Shown: piece by piece, positions 41,256-48,322 of the stretch
How positions within the stretch are numbered: the first letter of the stretch is position 1
How the letters are laid out: each line of letters opens with the position of its first letter
Source of the DNA: Gemmatimonadales bacterium
Lineage (GTDB): Bacteria; Gemmatimonadota; Gemmatimonadetes; Gemmatimonadales; GWC2-71-9
NCBI GenBank assembly: GCA_036279355.1
Contig: DASUJH010000024.1
Span: 131,375 to 195,374 of the forward strand
Reading direction: 5' to 3'
DNA: 64,000 nt
Position numbers and translations under genes: made by a program
Notes under the pieces: generated by a model
What the model was told of the DNA's origin: nothing
The model's database searches: none
Seen by the model: the letters and a program-made list of their open reading frames with translations, nothing else

Positions 41256-42328
41256 GGCGACTCCCGCCGGAAGAGATGGATGCCGCCGCCCGCTCGGCGG
41301 CTCGGCACCAGCCCGACCCGTTCGCCGATGGCGACGGCGCGGCTCGTGCCGCTCACCTCGACGGCTTGCCCTAACTCCGTCCGCACCGTGAAGAGCGACG
41401 TGGCCCCGGCGAACCGGCGCTCCTCCACCGTCGCGGCGAGCGCCCCCGCCTCAGGCTGCGCCATCCAGAGCGCCTCGGGACGCACCAGGACCTCGACCGG
41501 GTCGCCCGGACGCAATGACTGGGTGCGTGCGTCGGCCACGATGCCCCATTCGGCGCTGTCCACCCGCACGCGCACTCCGCGCTCGTCCCGTGCGACCACG
41601 ACCCCGTGGAGCGCCGATGCGCGTCCCACGAAACGGGCGACGAACGGACTTGCGGGACATCCATACAGCTCGTCCGGCGTGCCCACCTGCTCCAGCCGCC
41701 CTTCGCGCAGCACCGCCACGCGATCGCCCAGGTCGAAGGCCTCGTCCTGCTCGTGGGTGACGAGGACGGTGGTGATGCCGACCCGGCGGATCACGTCGCG
41801 CAGCTCGCGCCTGGTGCGCTCGCGAAGCGTTGGATCGAGGTTGGAGAGCGGCTCGTCGAGGAGCAGCACCTGCGGCTCGGGCGCCAGCGCGCGAGCGAGC
41901 GCGTCGCGCTGCTGCTGCGCGCCCGAGAGCTGCCCGATGCGGCGGCGCTCGAACCCCTCGAGGTCCACGAGTGCCAGCGCCGAGGCGACGCGCGTGGCGA
42001 GCTCGGCGCGCTCGATGCCGCGTGCCGCAAGGCCGAAGGCGACGTTTTCGCCCACATCGAGGTGGGGAAAGAGCGCGTAGTGCTGGAACACCATGCCGAA
42101 GCGCCGGGCGACGGGCGCCACGCGGGTCACGTCGCGGCCCTCCACCAGCACGCGCCCGGCGTCGGGGGTCTCAAAGCCCGCGAGCAGCCGCAGGGTCGTG
42201 GTCTTTCCGCTCCCGCTCGGGCCCAGGAGCGCCATGATCTCGCCGCGCGCGAGGGCGAGCGAGATGCCGTCCGCCGCGGCGGTGTCACCGAAGTGCCGCG
42301 TGAGGTGGTCGAGCTCGAGATAGGCCAT
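41252..42328 (-). CDS. ABC transporter ATP-binding protein, FbpC/PotA type
   Basis: 358 residues. Walker A GPSGSGKTT (near 37), Q-loop FQHYALFPH, signature LSGAQQQRDALARAL in place of LSGGQQQ, Walker B LLLDEPLSNLD and H-loop VTHEQDEAF. The C-terminal ~120 residues are a TOBE domain. Energises the importer encoded by the flanking genes. The G-to-A change in the signature is minor. Confidence 0.93.
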   Translation of the reverse strand: MAYLELDHLTRHFGDTAAADGISLALARGEIMALLGPSGSGKTTTLRLLAGFETPDAGRVLVEGRDVTRVAPVARRFGMVFQHYALFPHLDVGENVAFGLAARGIERAELATRVASALALVDLEGFERRRIGQLSGAQQQRDALARALAPEPQVLLLDEPLSNLDPTLRERTRRELRDVIRRVGITTVLVTHEQDEAFDLGDRVAVLREGRLEQVGTPDELYGCPASPFVARFVGRASALHGVVVARDERGVRVRVDSAEWGIVADARTQSLRPGDPVEVLVRPEALWMAQPEAGALAATVEERRFAGATSLFTVRTELGQAVEVSGTSRAVAIGERVGLVPSRRAGGGIHLFRRESP

Positions 42329-42337
42329 GCGCGTCGG

Positions 42338-43399
42338 CTACGGACGGCCGGTGCCGCGCACGTGGCGGTCCCAGTAGCTCATCCAGGCCGGGCCCTCCCG
42401 GGTGAGCAGCGCCCAGTCGATGTGGGCCACCACCATTTCGCGCTCCACGCCCCGGACCCACGCGGGCACCGAGTCGCTCGGCAGGTCGTCGCGTGCGGGC
42501 AGCCGATACACGGCGCGCGCTGCGAGGAGCTGGGCGCCCGCGCTCCCCACGAAGTCGATGAAGCGGCGCGCCGCCGCGGGATGCCGGGCGCCACGCACGA
42601 GACCAATGGCGTCGTCGATCACCACGGTGCCGCTCCGGGGAAAGACGTAGCCGAACGGCATGCCCTTCGACCGGCTGATCAGAATGTCGGGCAGATCCCA
42701 GAGCGTGATCACGCCCTCGCCGCGGGTGAGCTTGGCATCGAGCACCGCCGGATTCAGCGTGTAGGCGCGGGTCTGCGCGTCGAGCCGGCGGAGCCACGCC
42801 CAACCGGCGGCGGTATCGCCCGTATCGCGCCGGCTGCGCATGAGTATGAGACCCCAGATGGCGCGCATCGTGCCGCTCGCCATCGGGTCGCGGATCAATA
42901 CCTTGCCGGTCCAGCGCGGCGCCAGCACCTCGTCCCAGTCGTGCGGTGCCTCCGCGCGCGAGACCGCACGGCTGTTGAAGGCGATGACGGCCGGGGTACG
43001 ATACACCGGCCAGTAGAGATCGTCGGGCCCGGCGCCGCGCCGGTCCACCTTATCCGCCCACGCCGGCCGGTACGGCGCAAGGAGCGAATCGTGCACGCCC
43101 CGATCGAACAGCGTCGTGGGGCCGCCGAACCAGACGTCAGCCTGCGGATTCACCCGCTCGAACCGGAGGCGGTCGAGAATTTCCTGGCTGCCCATATCAA
43201 GCCAGCGGACATCTATGTCGGGGTTAAGGTGTTCGAACCGGGTTTCAAGGAGCGCCAGCTGGTCGCGGCCGTGGGGGGAGTAGAGGAGTAAGGGGGTACG
43301 GGAGTCACCGCGGCAGCCGAGTGAGGCGGCAAGGGCGGCCACGAGGGTCCACCAAACCCTACCGCCTTTTCTGCCTCTACCGCCGTTACCGCCTTTCAT
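42338..43399 (-). CDS. ABC substrate-binding lipoprotein, Fe(III)-type
   Basis: 353 residues. Signal sequence with lipobox ASLGC, then a type II periplasmic-binding fold (PLLLYSPHGRDQLALLETRF, ADVWFGGPTTLFDRG, DWDEVLAPRWTGKVLIRDP). Related to FbpA/AfuA-like proteins, but the ligand could also be another oxyanion or cofactor. The first 14 residues, including the start Met, are encoded by a dispersed repeat (43357-43397). Its ATG overlaps the last 14 bases of the PIG-L gene. Confidence 0.87.
   Translation of the reverse strand: MKGGNGGRGRKGGRVWWTLVAALAASLGCRGDSRTPLLLYSPHGRDQLALLETRFEHLNPDIDVRWLDMGSQEILDRLRFERVNPQADVWFGGPTTLFDRGVHDSLLAPYRPAWADKVDRRGAGPDDLYWPVYRTPAVIAFNSRAVSRAEAPHDWDEVLAPRWTGKVLIRDPMASGTMRAIWGLILMRSRRDTGDTAAGWAWLRRLDAQTRAYTLNPAVLDAKLTRGEGVITLWDLPDILISRSKGMPFGYVFPRSGTVVIDDAIGLVRGARHPAAARRFIDFVGSAGAQLLAARAVYRLPARDDLPSDSVPAWVRGVEREMVVAHIDWALLTREGPAWMSYWDRHVRGTGRP
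43357..43397. repeat. Dispersed GC hairpin repeat, copy C (half element)
   Basis: On plus it reads CCCTACCGCC, then TCTGCCTCTACCGCCGTTACC, then GCCTTTC, matching one arm of the element at 51144. On the minus strand it provides the PIG-L stop codon and encodes the Gly/Lys/Arg-rich N-region of the ABC lipoprotein. A weaker opposite arm may lie at 43323-43340. Confidence 0.65.
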
Positions 43400-46094
43400 T
43401 CGCCAGCGCGAGGAGATTCGCGAACAGGCGGTACGCTCCGGGGACACCCGCCGGGAGTTGGCGGAAAAAGCTCAGGCCCGTGTAGATGTACGTTCCCTTC
43501 CCCACGGGTGCGACGAGCAGACTTCCCTCGAGCGGTGCGTCGCCGGGGTCGTGCATCTCGAGCAGCGGCTCGTAGCGCGCATCCCAACTCCGCGCGAAGT
43601 AGAGTCCGCGCTCCTGCACCCAGCCGCGCCAGTCCGCCGGCCCGATGCGGTTCGGCACGTTGAGCGCCCGGGCCTTCGGCTGAAGCAGCACGACCGGCGC
43701 ATTCTCGTCGGTCACCCGATCATGGCTCACCGGCGGCCCCGCCGAGCTATCCGCCCGAACCGCAGTGCCCTTGCCGCCTTTACCGTCTCTACCGCTCTTA
43801 CCGTTTTCTCTTGCCCCTTGCCCCACCACTACGTCCAACCGCAGCGGTCTCCCCCCCACCGTCATCGGATACGGCGCATACCCCCCGGCGAAGAATCCGT
43901 GCTGCTGATACTGCACCAGCACCATGCCGCCGCGGCGCGCGTAATCGAGCAGGCGTGCATTGTACTGCGTGAGCGCGGGTACCACCTCGTATGCTCGGCT
44001 CCCGATCACGATCGCGTCGTAGCGCGAAAGGTCGCCGCGAGCGAGCGCCGCACCGTCGAGCAGCTCGATCGGCACGCCGACGCTCCGGAGCGCCTCCGGC
44101 ACGCGGTCGGCCGCGCCACGCACGTAGCCGACGCGTGCAAGGCGCGGGAGCGCAAGAGAGCCGGTGCGGATGACGGTCGTTGCAGGTCGGGTGAATTGGC
44201 GCGGGCGGATATGCGGATAGTCAACCACCTCGACGCCCGCGTCGTATCGCCTTCCACGTGTGTCCACGGCAACGGCGCGCACCATGAGCGTCCCGGTACC
44301 TCCCGCAGGGGGGGGCGGCACCAGGAAATCGAAGCTCCGCACCTCGTCCTCACGCGTGAGCGTGAACCGCTGGGCCGCGGGTGCTCGCCACCCCGCCGGC
44401 AGCTCGAGCTCGAGCGTCCCGCTCGTGGAGTCGCGAACGCCGTGCGTGAGCGTCACGGTGAAGTGCCGAGCTTCGCGCGTCGTCGTGGGCCAGAAGAGCG
44501 TGTCGGCGGCGAGCTTCACGTCGACCCGCGGCACCACCACCACCGGACGCCGCACCTCGCCCACCGCCTGCTCCCGGCTTCGCGCGGCAACCGTGAGCGC
44601 AAACGGACCCTGCGCCGGGTCGCCGCCGATGAGGCCCCACGCGTCGAGCGCACCGATGCTCGCGCGGGTCTCGTCCGTTCCCATGCCGTTCCATGCCGCG
44701 TACATCGCTCCCACGAGCGGATGCTCGAGCCACGGCGCCGCCGTAGGCTCGGCGTCCTCGGGGATCCGGACGTCCACGTCGCGCGACGTGAGCTGGCCCG
44801 GCGGCACCGCGTTGCCCGGCGCGTTGGCGGGCGCCCCGCCTGCCATGCCGAGGGCGAGCCGCGCCGCGTCGCCACCGCCGTTCCATCCGGTGAGGTGCAC
44901 CGTCACGGTCCGTCCGGCGGTGACCCGCGGATCGGACGCGAGCGCGTCGAACACGATGCCGCGCGCGATGCGGATTGCCCGATCGAAATGCGTCCGCTGG
45001 TCGCGCTGGGCGACTTCCGAGGCTGCCTCGGGTGCTCCCGACGCCCTCACCGCGCGCACCCACAGCGATTCCGCGGCTTCGAGCCGCGCTGCCACCGAGG
45101 GGCCCGGGTCACGATTGATCGCCGCCACCATGTCCGCAACGCGCGTGAGGCCAGCCACGAGCGCCGGTCGCACGGAATCCGCCGCGAGCGCCACGAACGG
45201 AAGCGCCGCGAGCGCCGTATCGATGCCGGCGAAGAGCGCATCGGCACCGGCGCCGGTACTGTCAGCGAGAAGCGCCAATCTCACGACCGAGGGCCCGAGC
45301 GTCTGCAACTGCCCCATGTCCTGGGAGCGGTGCAGGCTCCGGCTCGCCATCGCGATCTGATGGTACGACTTGCCCACGACTGGATCGAGCGCGCCGCCCT
45401 GGATGGTGAGCGTGGTCGCCGCCGAGTCGAACCGGGCGCTCCGGTAGAGCTTGCGGGGCGACCACGCCGCCAGGTGCTCTTCGGTGGCGAGCTCCGGAAA
45501 ACGGGTCGAGTCGCCCGCGACGCGAAACGCCTCGATGGCCGCTCGGCCTGCGGCCTGGTGCTGTCCGTGCCCGTCGCGCGGGGTGCCGCTGAAGATGGAG
45601 ACGATCACCTGCGGCCGAAACCGGCGTACGACGCGCACGACGTCCTTGAGGACGGTGTCGCGGGGCCAGTGGTCCCAGGTGTCGGCGAGCGTCTTGGAGA
45701 AGCCGAAATCGTAGGCGCGGGTGAAATACTGCTGCGCCCCATCGAGCCGGCGGGCGGCAAGCAGCTCCTCGGTCCGCAGGAGGCCGAGCGCCTCGCCGAG
45801 CTCGGGTCCGATCACGTTCTGGCCGCCTTCGCCCCGGTCGAGCGAGAGGTAGGCCGCCTCGGCGCCCATGCTTCGCGTGAGGATGGTGAGCAGCTCGGTG
45901 TCTTCGTCGTCGGGATGCGCGCCGATCACGAGCACCCGCTTGTAGTGCCCGAGCTGGCGCAGCTCCTGGGCGAGCGCCACCGCGCCACCGGTGGACGGTG
46001 GCGCGAGTTGGGCAGCGAGCGGTGCGGCGGCGAGAACGCCGCAGAGGGCGAGCGGCGCGGCGGCAAGCCACGGGGCGACGAAACGACGATGCAC
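43386..46094 (-). CDS. Secreted PIG-L (LmbE) family deacetylase, large form
   Basis: 902 residues. Signal peptide with AAQ cleavage near residue 29. The PIG-L domain starts at VLVIGAHPDDEDTE (His60, Asp62, Asp63) with a further ligand in PRDGHGQHQAAG. This zinc fold removes acetyl groups from N-acetylated sugars. The remaining ~600 residues include beta-rich regions and a C-terminal segment resembling a class I amidotransferase-like or ThuA-like fold (YDAIVIGSRAYEVV, GGMVLVQYQQHG). Residues ~763-776 are a Gly/Lys-rich insertion encoded by a repeat. Substrate unknown. Confidence 0.87.
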   Translation of the reverse strand: MHRRFVAPWLAAAPLALCGVLAAAPLAAQLAPPSTGGAVALAQELRQLGHYKRVLVIGAHPDDEDTELLTILTRSMGAEAAYLSLDRGEGGQNVIGPELGEALGLLRTEELLAARRLDGAQQYFTRAYDFGFSKTLADTWDHWPRDTVLKDVVRVVRRFRPQVIVSIFSGTPRDGHGQHQAAGRAAIEAFRVAGDSTRFPELATEEHLAAWSPRKLYRSARFDSAATTLTIQGGALDPVVGKSYHQIAMASRSLHRSQDMGQLQTLGPSVVRLALLADSTGAGADALFAGIDTALAALPFVALAADSVRPALVAGLTRVADMVAAINRDPGPSVAARLEAAESLWVRAVRASGAPEAASEVAQRDQRTHFDRAIRIARGIVFDALASDPRVTAGRTVTVHLTGWNGGGDAARLALGMAGGAPANAPGNAVPPGQLTSRDVDVRIPEDAEPTAAPWLEHPLVGAMYAAWNGMGTDETRASIGALDAWGLIGGDPAQGPFALTVAARSREQAVGEVRRPVVVVPRVDVKLAADTLFWPTTTREARHFTVTLTHGVRDSTSGTLELELPAGWRAPAAQRFTLTREDEVRSFDFLVPPPPAGGTGTLMVRAVAVDTRGRRYDAGVEVVDYPHIRPRQFTRPATTVIRTGSLALPRLARVGYVRGAADRVPEALRSVGVPIELLDGAALARGDLSRYDAIVIGSRAYEVVPALTQYNARLLDYARRGGMVLVQYQQHGFFAGGYAPYPMTVGGRPLRLDVVVGQGARENGKSGRDGKGGKGTAVRADSSAGPPVSHDRVTDENAPVVLLQPKARALNVPNRIGPADWRGWVQERGLYFARSWDARYEPLLEMHDPGDAPLEGSLLVAPVGKGTYIYTGLSFFRQLPAGVPGAYRLFANLLALANERR
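43768..43807. repeat. Dispersed GC repeat inside the PIG-L gene, copy D
   Basis: Shares 22 consecutive bases with the right arm of the 51144 copy, starting CCGCCTTTACCG and ending CTACCGC. On the minus strand it is translated in frame as a Gly/Lys/Arg/Asp stretch (ENGKSGRDGKGGKG), so the host protein tolerates it. Confidence 0.7.
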
Positions 46095-46133
46095 GAACCC
46101 GGCCGGGTGAGGACGGGAAGAAAAGTAATCCGC

Positions 46134-46637
46134 CTAGCGCGGTGCCGCCCCCAGCGGCGTCTCCCGAATCAACCGGCGCATCCCGGGGTGGCGATGCCAG
46201 AGATACGCTCCCATCGCGGCGGCCGCGAGCGTGTTCGCGATGAGTACCGTCCAGAACGGGAACAACGTCCGCGTCGCCTCGGAGGCGAGCGAAAGCAGCC
46301 CGTAGAAGAACACCTCAAACACGAGAAACACCTGCACGAGCGCGTAGCGCACCACCGATTCGTGCGCGGCCCACCGGATCAGGGCCACGACCACGTACCC
46401 GAACGCGAGGAACACGATGAAGTGCACCGCGGTGTACGCGACAACCGCGCTGAACACGGCATGCTCGAGCACCGGCTTCGATTCGCCGAACAGCAGGACC
46501 TGGCCGAGCACGCTCGGTGTTCGGAGCGGCACGCCGGCCAGTGAATCGATGATGAGGAACCAGATCGCGACGACCACGGCGCCGATGGCGCCCACGTACG
46601 TCCCTTCGTCGCCCAAGGAGAGTTGATTCTGGCGCAT
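46134..46637 (-). CDS. Four-helix membrane protein, paralogue 1
   Basis: 167 residues, four hydrophobic helices, no recognised domain. The first helix region contains AIWFLIIDSLAGVPLRTPSV then LGQVL, a motif repeated nearly identically in the protein at 46815. The end is short and basic with HPGMRRLIRETPLG, also shared. Paralogous tandem pair; function unknown. Confidence 0.7.
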   Translation of the reverse strand: MRQNQLSLGDEGTYVGAIGAVVVAIWFLIIDSLAGVPLRTPSVLGQVLLFGESKPVLEHAVFSAVVAYTAVHFIVFLAFGYVVVALIRWAAHESVVRYALVQVFLVFEVFFYGLLSLASEATRTLFPFWTVLIANTLAAAAMGAYLWHRHPGMRRLIRETPLGAAPR

Positions 46638-46814
46638 GGGGCGCACCCCCGAATCAACGAAGAACCCCGGCGCCGCCCGGCTTTGAATGCCGGGGGACGG
46701 CTCGGGCATTACCCGAACGCCGCAACCCGCGGCCCGTGCCTACAGTGGGCCACGGCAGGGGGGAACGCAAGTATCGGGTTTGGGCGGGAAGACGGCCGGC
46801 GTGGGCCCTCGCGC
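46638..46814. other. Gap between the two membrane paralogues
   Basis: 177 bases with no coding frame I trust. A GC stem around CCCGGCTTTGAATGCCGGGG (46676-46695) could end transcription of paralogue 2 in either direction. No promoter was recognised. Confidence 0.35.
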
Positions 46815-47369
46815 TCAGCGGCGGTGCTGCGGCTCGCCGCCGGCGCGGGGCGGCGGCGCAGGCGGGCTTTCGTTCACGTCACCGAGCGGCTCCTCGCGCA
46901 GCGATTCGCGGAGCCCGGGATGGAGCCGCCAGATCCACCAGACCATGGCGATCGACCCCAGCGCGGCCGCGATCACCGTGGACCACCAGGGCACCCGGTA
47001 CCCGGTGGCGGGCGACAGCAGGTACGCATGCAGTACGAGCCACGTGAAACCGAGCACCACGCCGAGCCAGAGACCCATACGAAGCGACCGCTCGCGGAGC
47101 ACCAGGTGCACCAGCGCGGTGAGCACCATGCCGATCACGATGAACGACGCGAAGTGGAGCAGCGTGTACCCGAGGATCGCGCCGCCGTCGATGACGTCGG
47201 GATTCGGCGTCCGATCGCCATGCGCCAGCACCTGGCCGAGCAGGTTCGGCGTGCGGAACGGCATGCCGGCGATCGAGTCGACGATGAAGTACCAGATGAT
47301 CGCGACGATGGCGCCGGTCAATCCGGCGATCGTCCCCTCGCGAAGCACCGAATGCGTGCGGATTGCCAT
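46815..47369 (-). CDS. Four-helix membrane protein, paralogue 2
   Basis: 184 residues. Same architecture as the 46134 gene: IIWYFIVDSIAGMPFRTPNL then LGQVL in the first helix region, then three more helices, then LHPGLRESLREEPLG and a Pro-rich tail. Not recognised beyond this pairing. ATG 47367-47369 begins MAIRTHSVLREGTIAGLTGA. Confidence 0.7.
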   Translation of the reverse strand: MAIRTHSVLREGTIAGLTGAIVAIIWYFIVDSIAGMPFRTPNLLGQVLAHGDRTPNPDVIDGGAILGYTLLHFASFIVIGMVLTALVHLVLRERSLRMGLWLGVVLGFTWLVLHAYLLSPATGYRVPWWSTVIAAALGSIAMVWWIWRLHPGLRESLREEPLGDVNESPPAPPPRAGGEPQHRR

Positions 47370-47436
47370 GCCGGCGCCTCCACTTCTTCCTGAAACTGCC
47401 AAGGCCGCGCATGGGCCCGCGGCACTCATGGTGGTA

Positions 47437-47775
47437 TCAGGAAGTGTGGGGCGGCGCGGCCGGGGAGGATGTGTCCGGGCTCACCGGCTCGCCCACGCCG
47501 GACGGGGCGTCGCCCGGCAGGCCGCGGGGACCCGTGGCGGCCGCGGCGCGTGCCGCATGCGCTTCCCGCTCCCGCTGCTGCGCGCGGCGGCCGAGCACGA
47601 AGGCGGCGACGAAACAGGCGAGGGCGTCCACCAGCAGCACCTCGCCGACGGTGTCCCAGAGCGGCGAGGCGATGTCGTGCAGGAGCAAGAGCATGCCGGC
47701 CGAGACCAGGATGGTCCCGACGGCCCGGAGCACCTCCTCCATGTTCTGCCATCTCGTGCGGCGGGCCCAGTACAC
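47437..47775 (-). CDS. Small membrane protein, start uncertain
   Basis: At least 112 residues from GTG 47773-47775. Two or three hydrophobic helices (LRAVGTILVSAGMLLLLHDI, VLLVDALACFVAAFVLGRR) and a disordered Pro/Ala tail. The frame continues upstream with protein-like sequence (KEWLTIAGRKYWIAIWYG then ILLLGIVGLWAS) but meets an in-frame TGA near 47911 with no ATG, GTG or TTG between. The true start may be non-canonical (a CTG is present) or hidden by an indel. Confidence 0.5.
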   Translation of the reverse strand: MYWARRTRWQNMEEVLRAVGTILVSAGMLLLLHDIASPLWDTVGEVLLVDALACFVAAFVLGRRAQQREREAHAARAAAATGPRGLPGDAPSGVGEPVSPDTSSPAAPPHTS

Positions 47776-47907
47776 CGATGCCCACAGCCCGACGATTCCG
47801 AGGAGGAGAATGCCGTACCAGATGGCGATCCAGTACTTCCGGCCAGCGATCGTGAGCCACTCCTTGCGAGAAGGCGGCGACCGGGGCGGCAGCGGGGATG
47901 AGCCCTG

Positions 47908-48264
47908 TCACGTTACATCCGGTAGAGCCGATCCACCAGACCCCGGCCGGCATTGCGGGCAACCGCAGGCCGCCCTCAGGCGTTCAAAGGTGTAGATCCC
48001 GGTGTCGTGCCCATCGCTCCAGCGGATCCGCAGGCCGTAGGCGCCCACCAGCGAAACCGATTCCGGCCGCACGTCGGGCGGCACGCGGTCCGGGTCGAGC
48101 AGCGGTCGGCCGCTCATCTCCTCCACGCACGCCGCGCAGGGGCAGGCGAGCCGGAGCGCCCTCGCGGGATAGAGCCAAGCGTGGCCCGCCGCGTCCCATT
48201 CGACGTACAGACCGTCGTCTCGGCGGGTAATCGCGTGCGGAATGGGCGGAAGATTCGTCGTCAA
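47908..48264 (-). CDS. DUF971 / gamma-butyrobetaine hydroxylase-like N-terminal domain protein
   Basis: About 118 residues. Matches the stand-alone DUF971 pattern: LYVEWDAAGHAWLYPARALR, ACPCAACVEEMSG, VGAYGLRIRWSDGHDTGIYT, then FERLRAACGCPQC. The cysteines suggest a small metal site. Stand-alone members are linked to Fe-S protein maturation by context only. The best start is TTG 48262-48264, inside the divergent aconitase control region; upstream frame is open but less protein-like. Aconitase, an Fe-S enzyme, is the divergent neighbour. Confidence 0.8.
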   Translation of the reverse strand: MTTNLPPIPHAITRRDDGLYVEWDAAGHAWLYPARALRLACPCAACVEEMSGRPLLDPDRVPPDVRPESVSLVGAYGLRIRWSDGHDTGIYTFERLRAACGCPQCRPGSGGSALPDVT

Positions 48265-48273
48265 CTTGGGCTT

Positions 48274-48282
48274 TGGTATATT
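48274..48282 (+). promoter_or_regulatory. Extended -10 promoter candidate for aconitase
   Basis: TGG-TATATT (TATATT at 48277-48282, five of six consensus) with the TGn extension. No good -35 box. Predicted start near 48289 gives a leader of about 34 bases. Confidence 0.5.
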
Positions 48283-48322
48283 CGAGTGTGACCCGCCACG
48301 TCCACCATCTTCCCCTCGCGCA

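Noticed and set aside
43458-46544. 1028-codon open frame on the plus strand opposite the PIG-L gene
   Set aside because: Arg/His-rich translation without domains; the minus frame has a signal peptide and PIG-L motifs.
47426-47962. 178-codon minus frame overlapping the small membrane protein
   Set aside because: Composition is Arg/Pro/His-rich without helices, while the overlapping frame at 47437 shows clear membrane segments.
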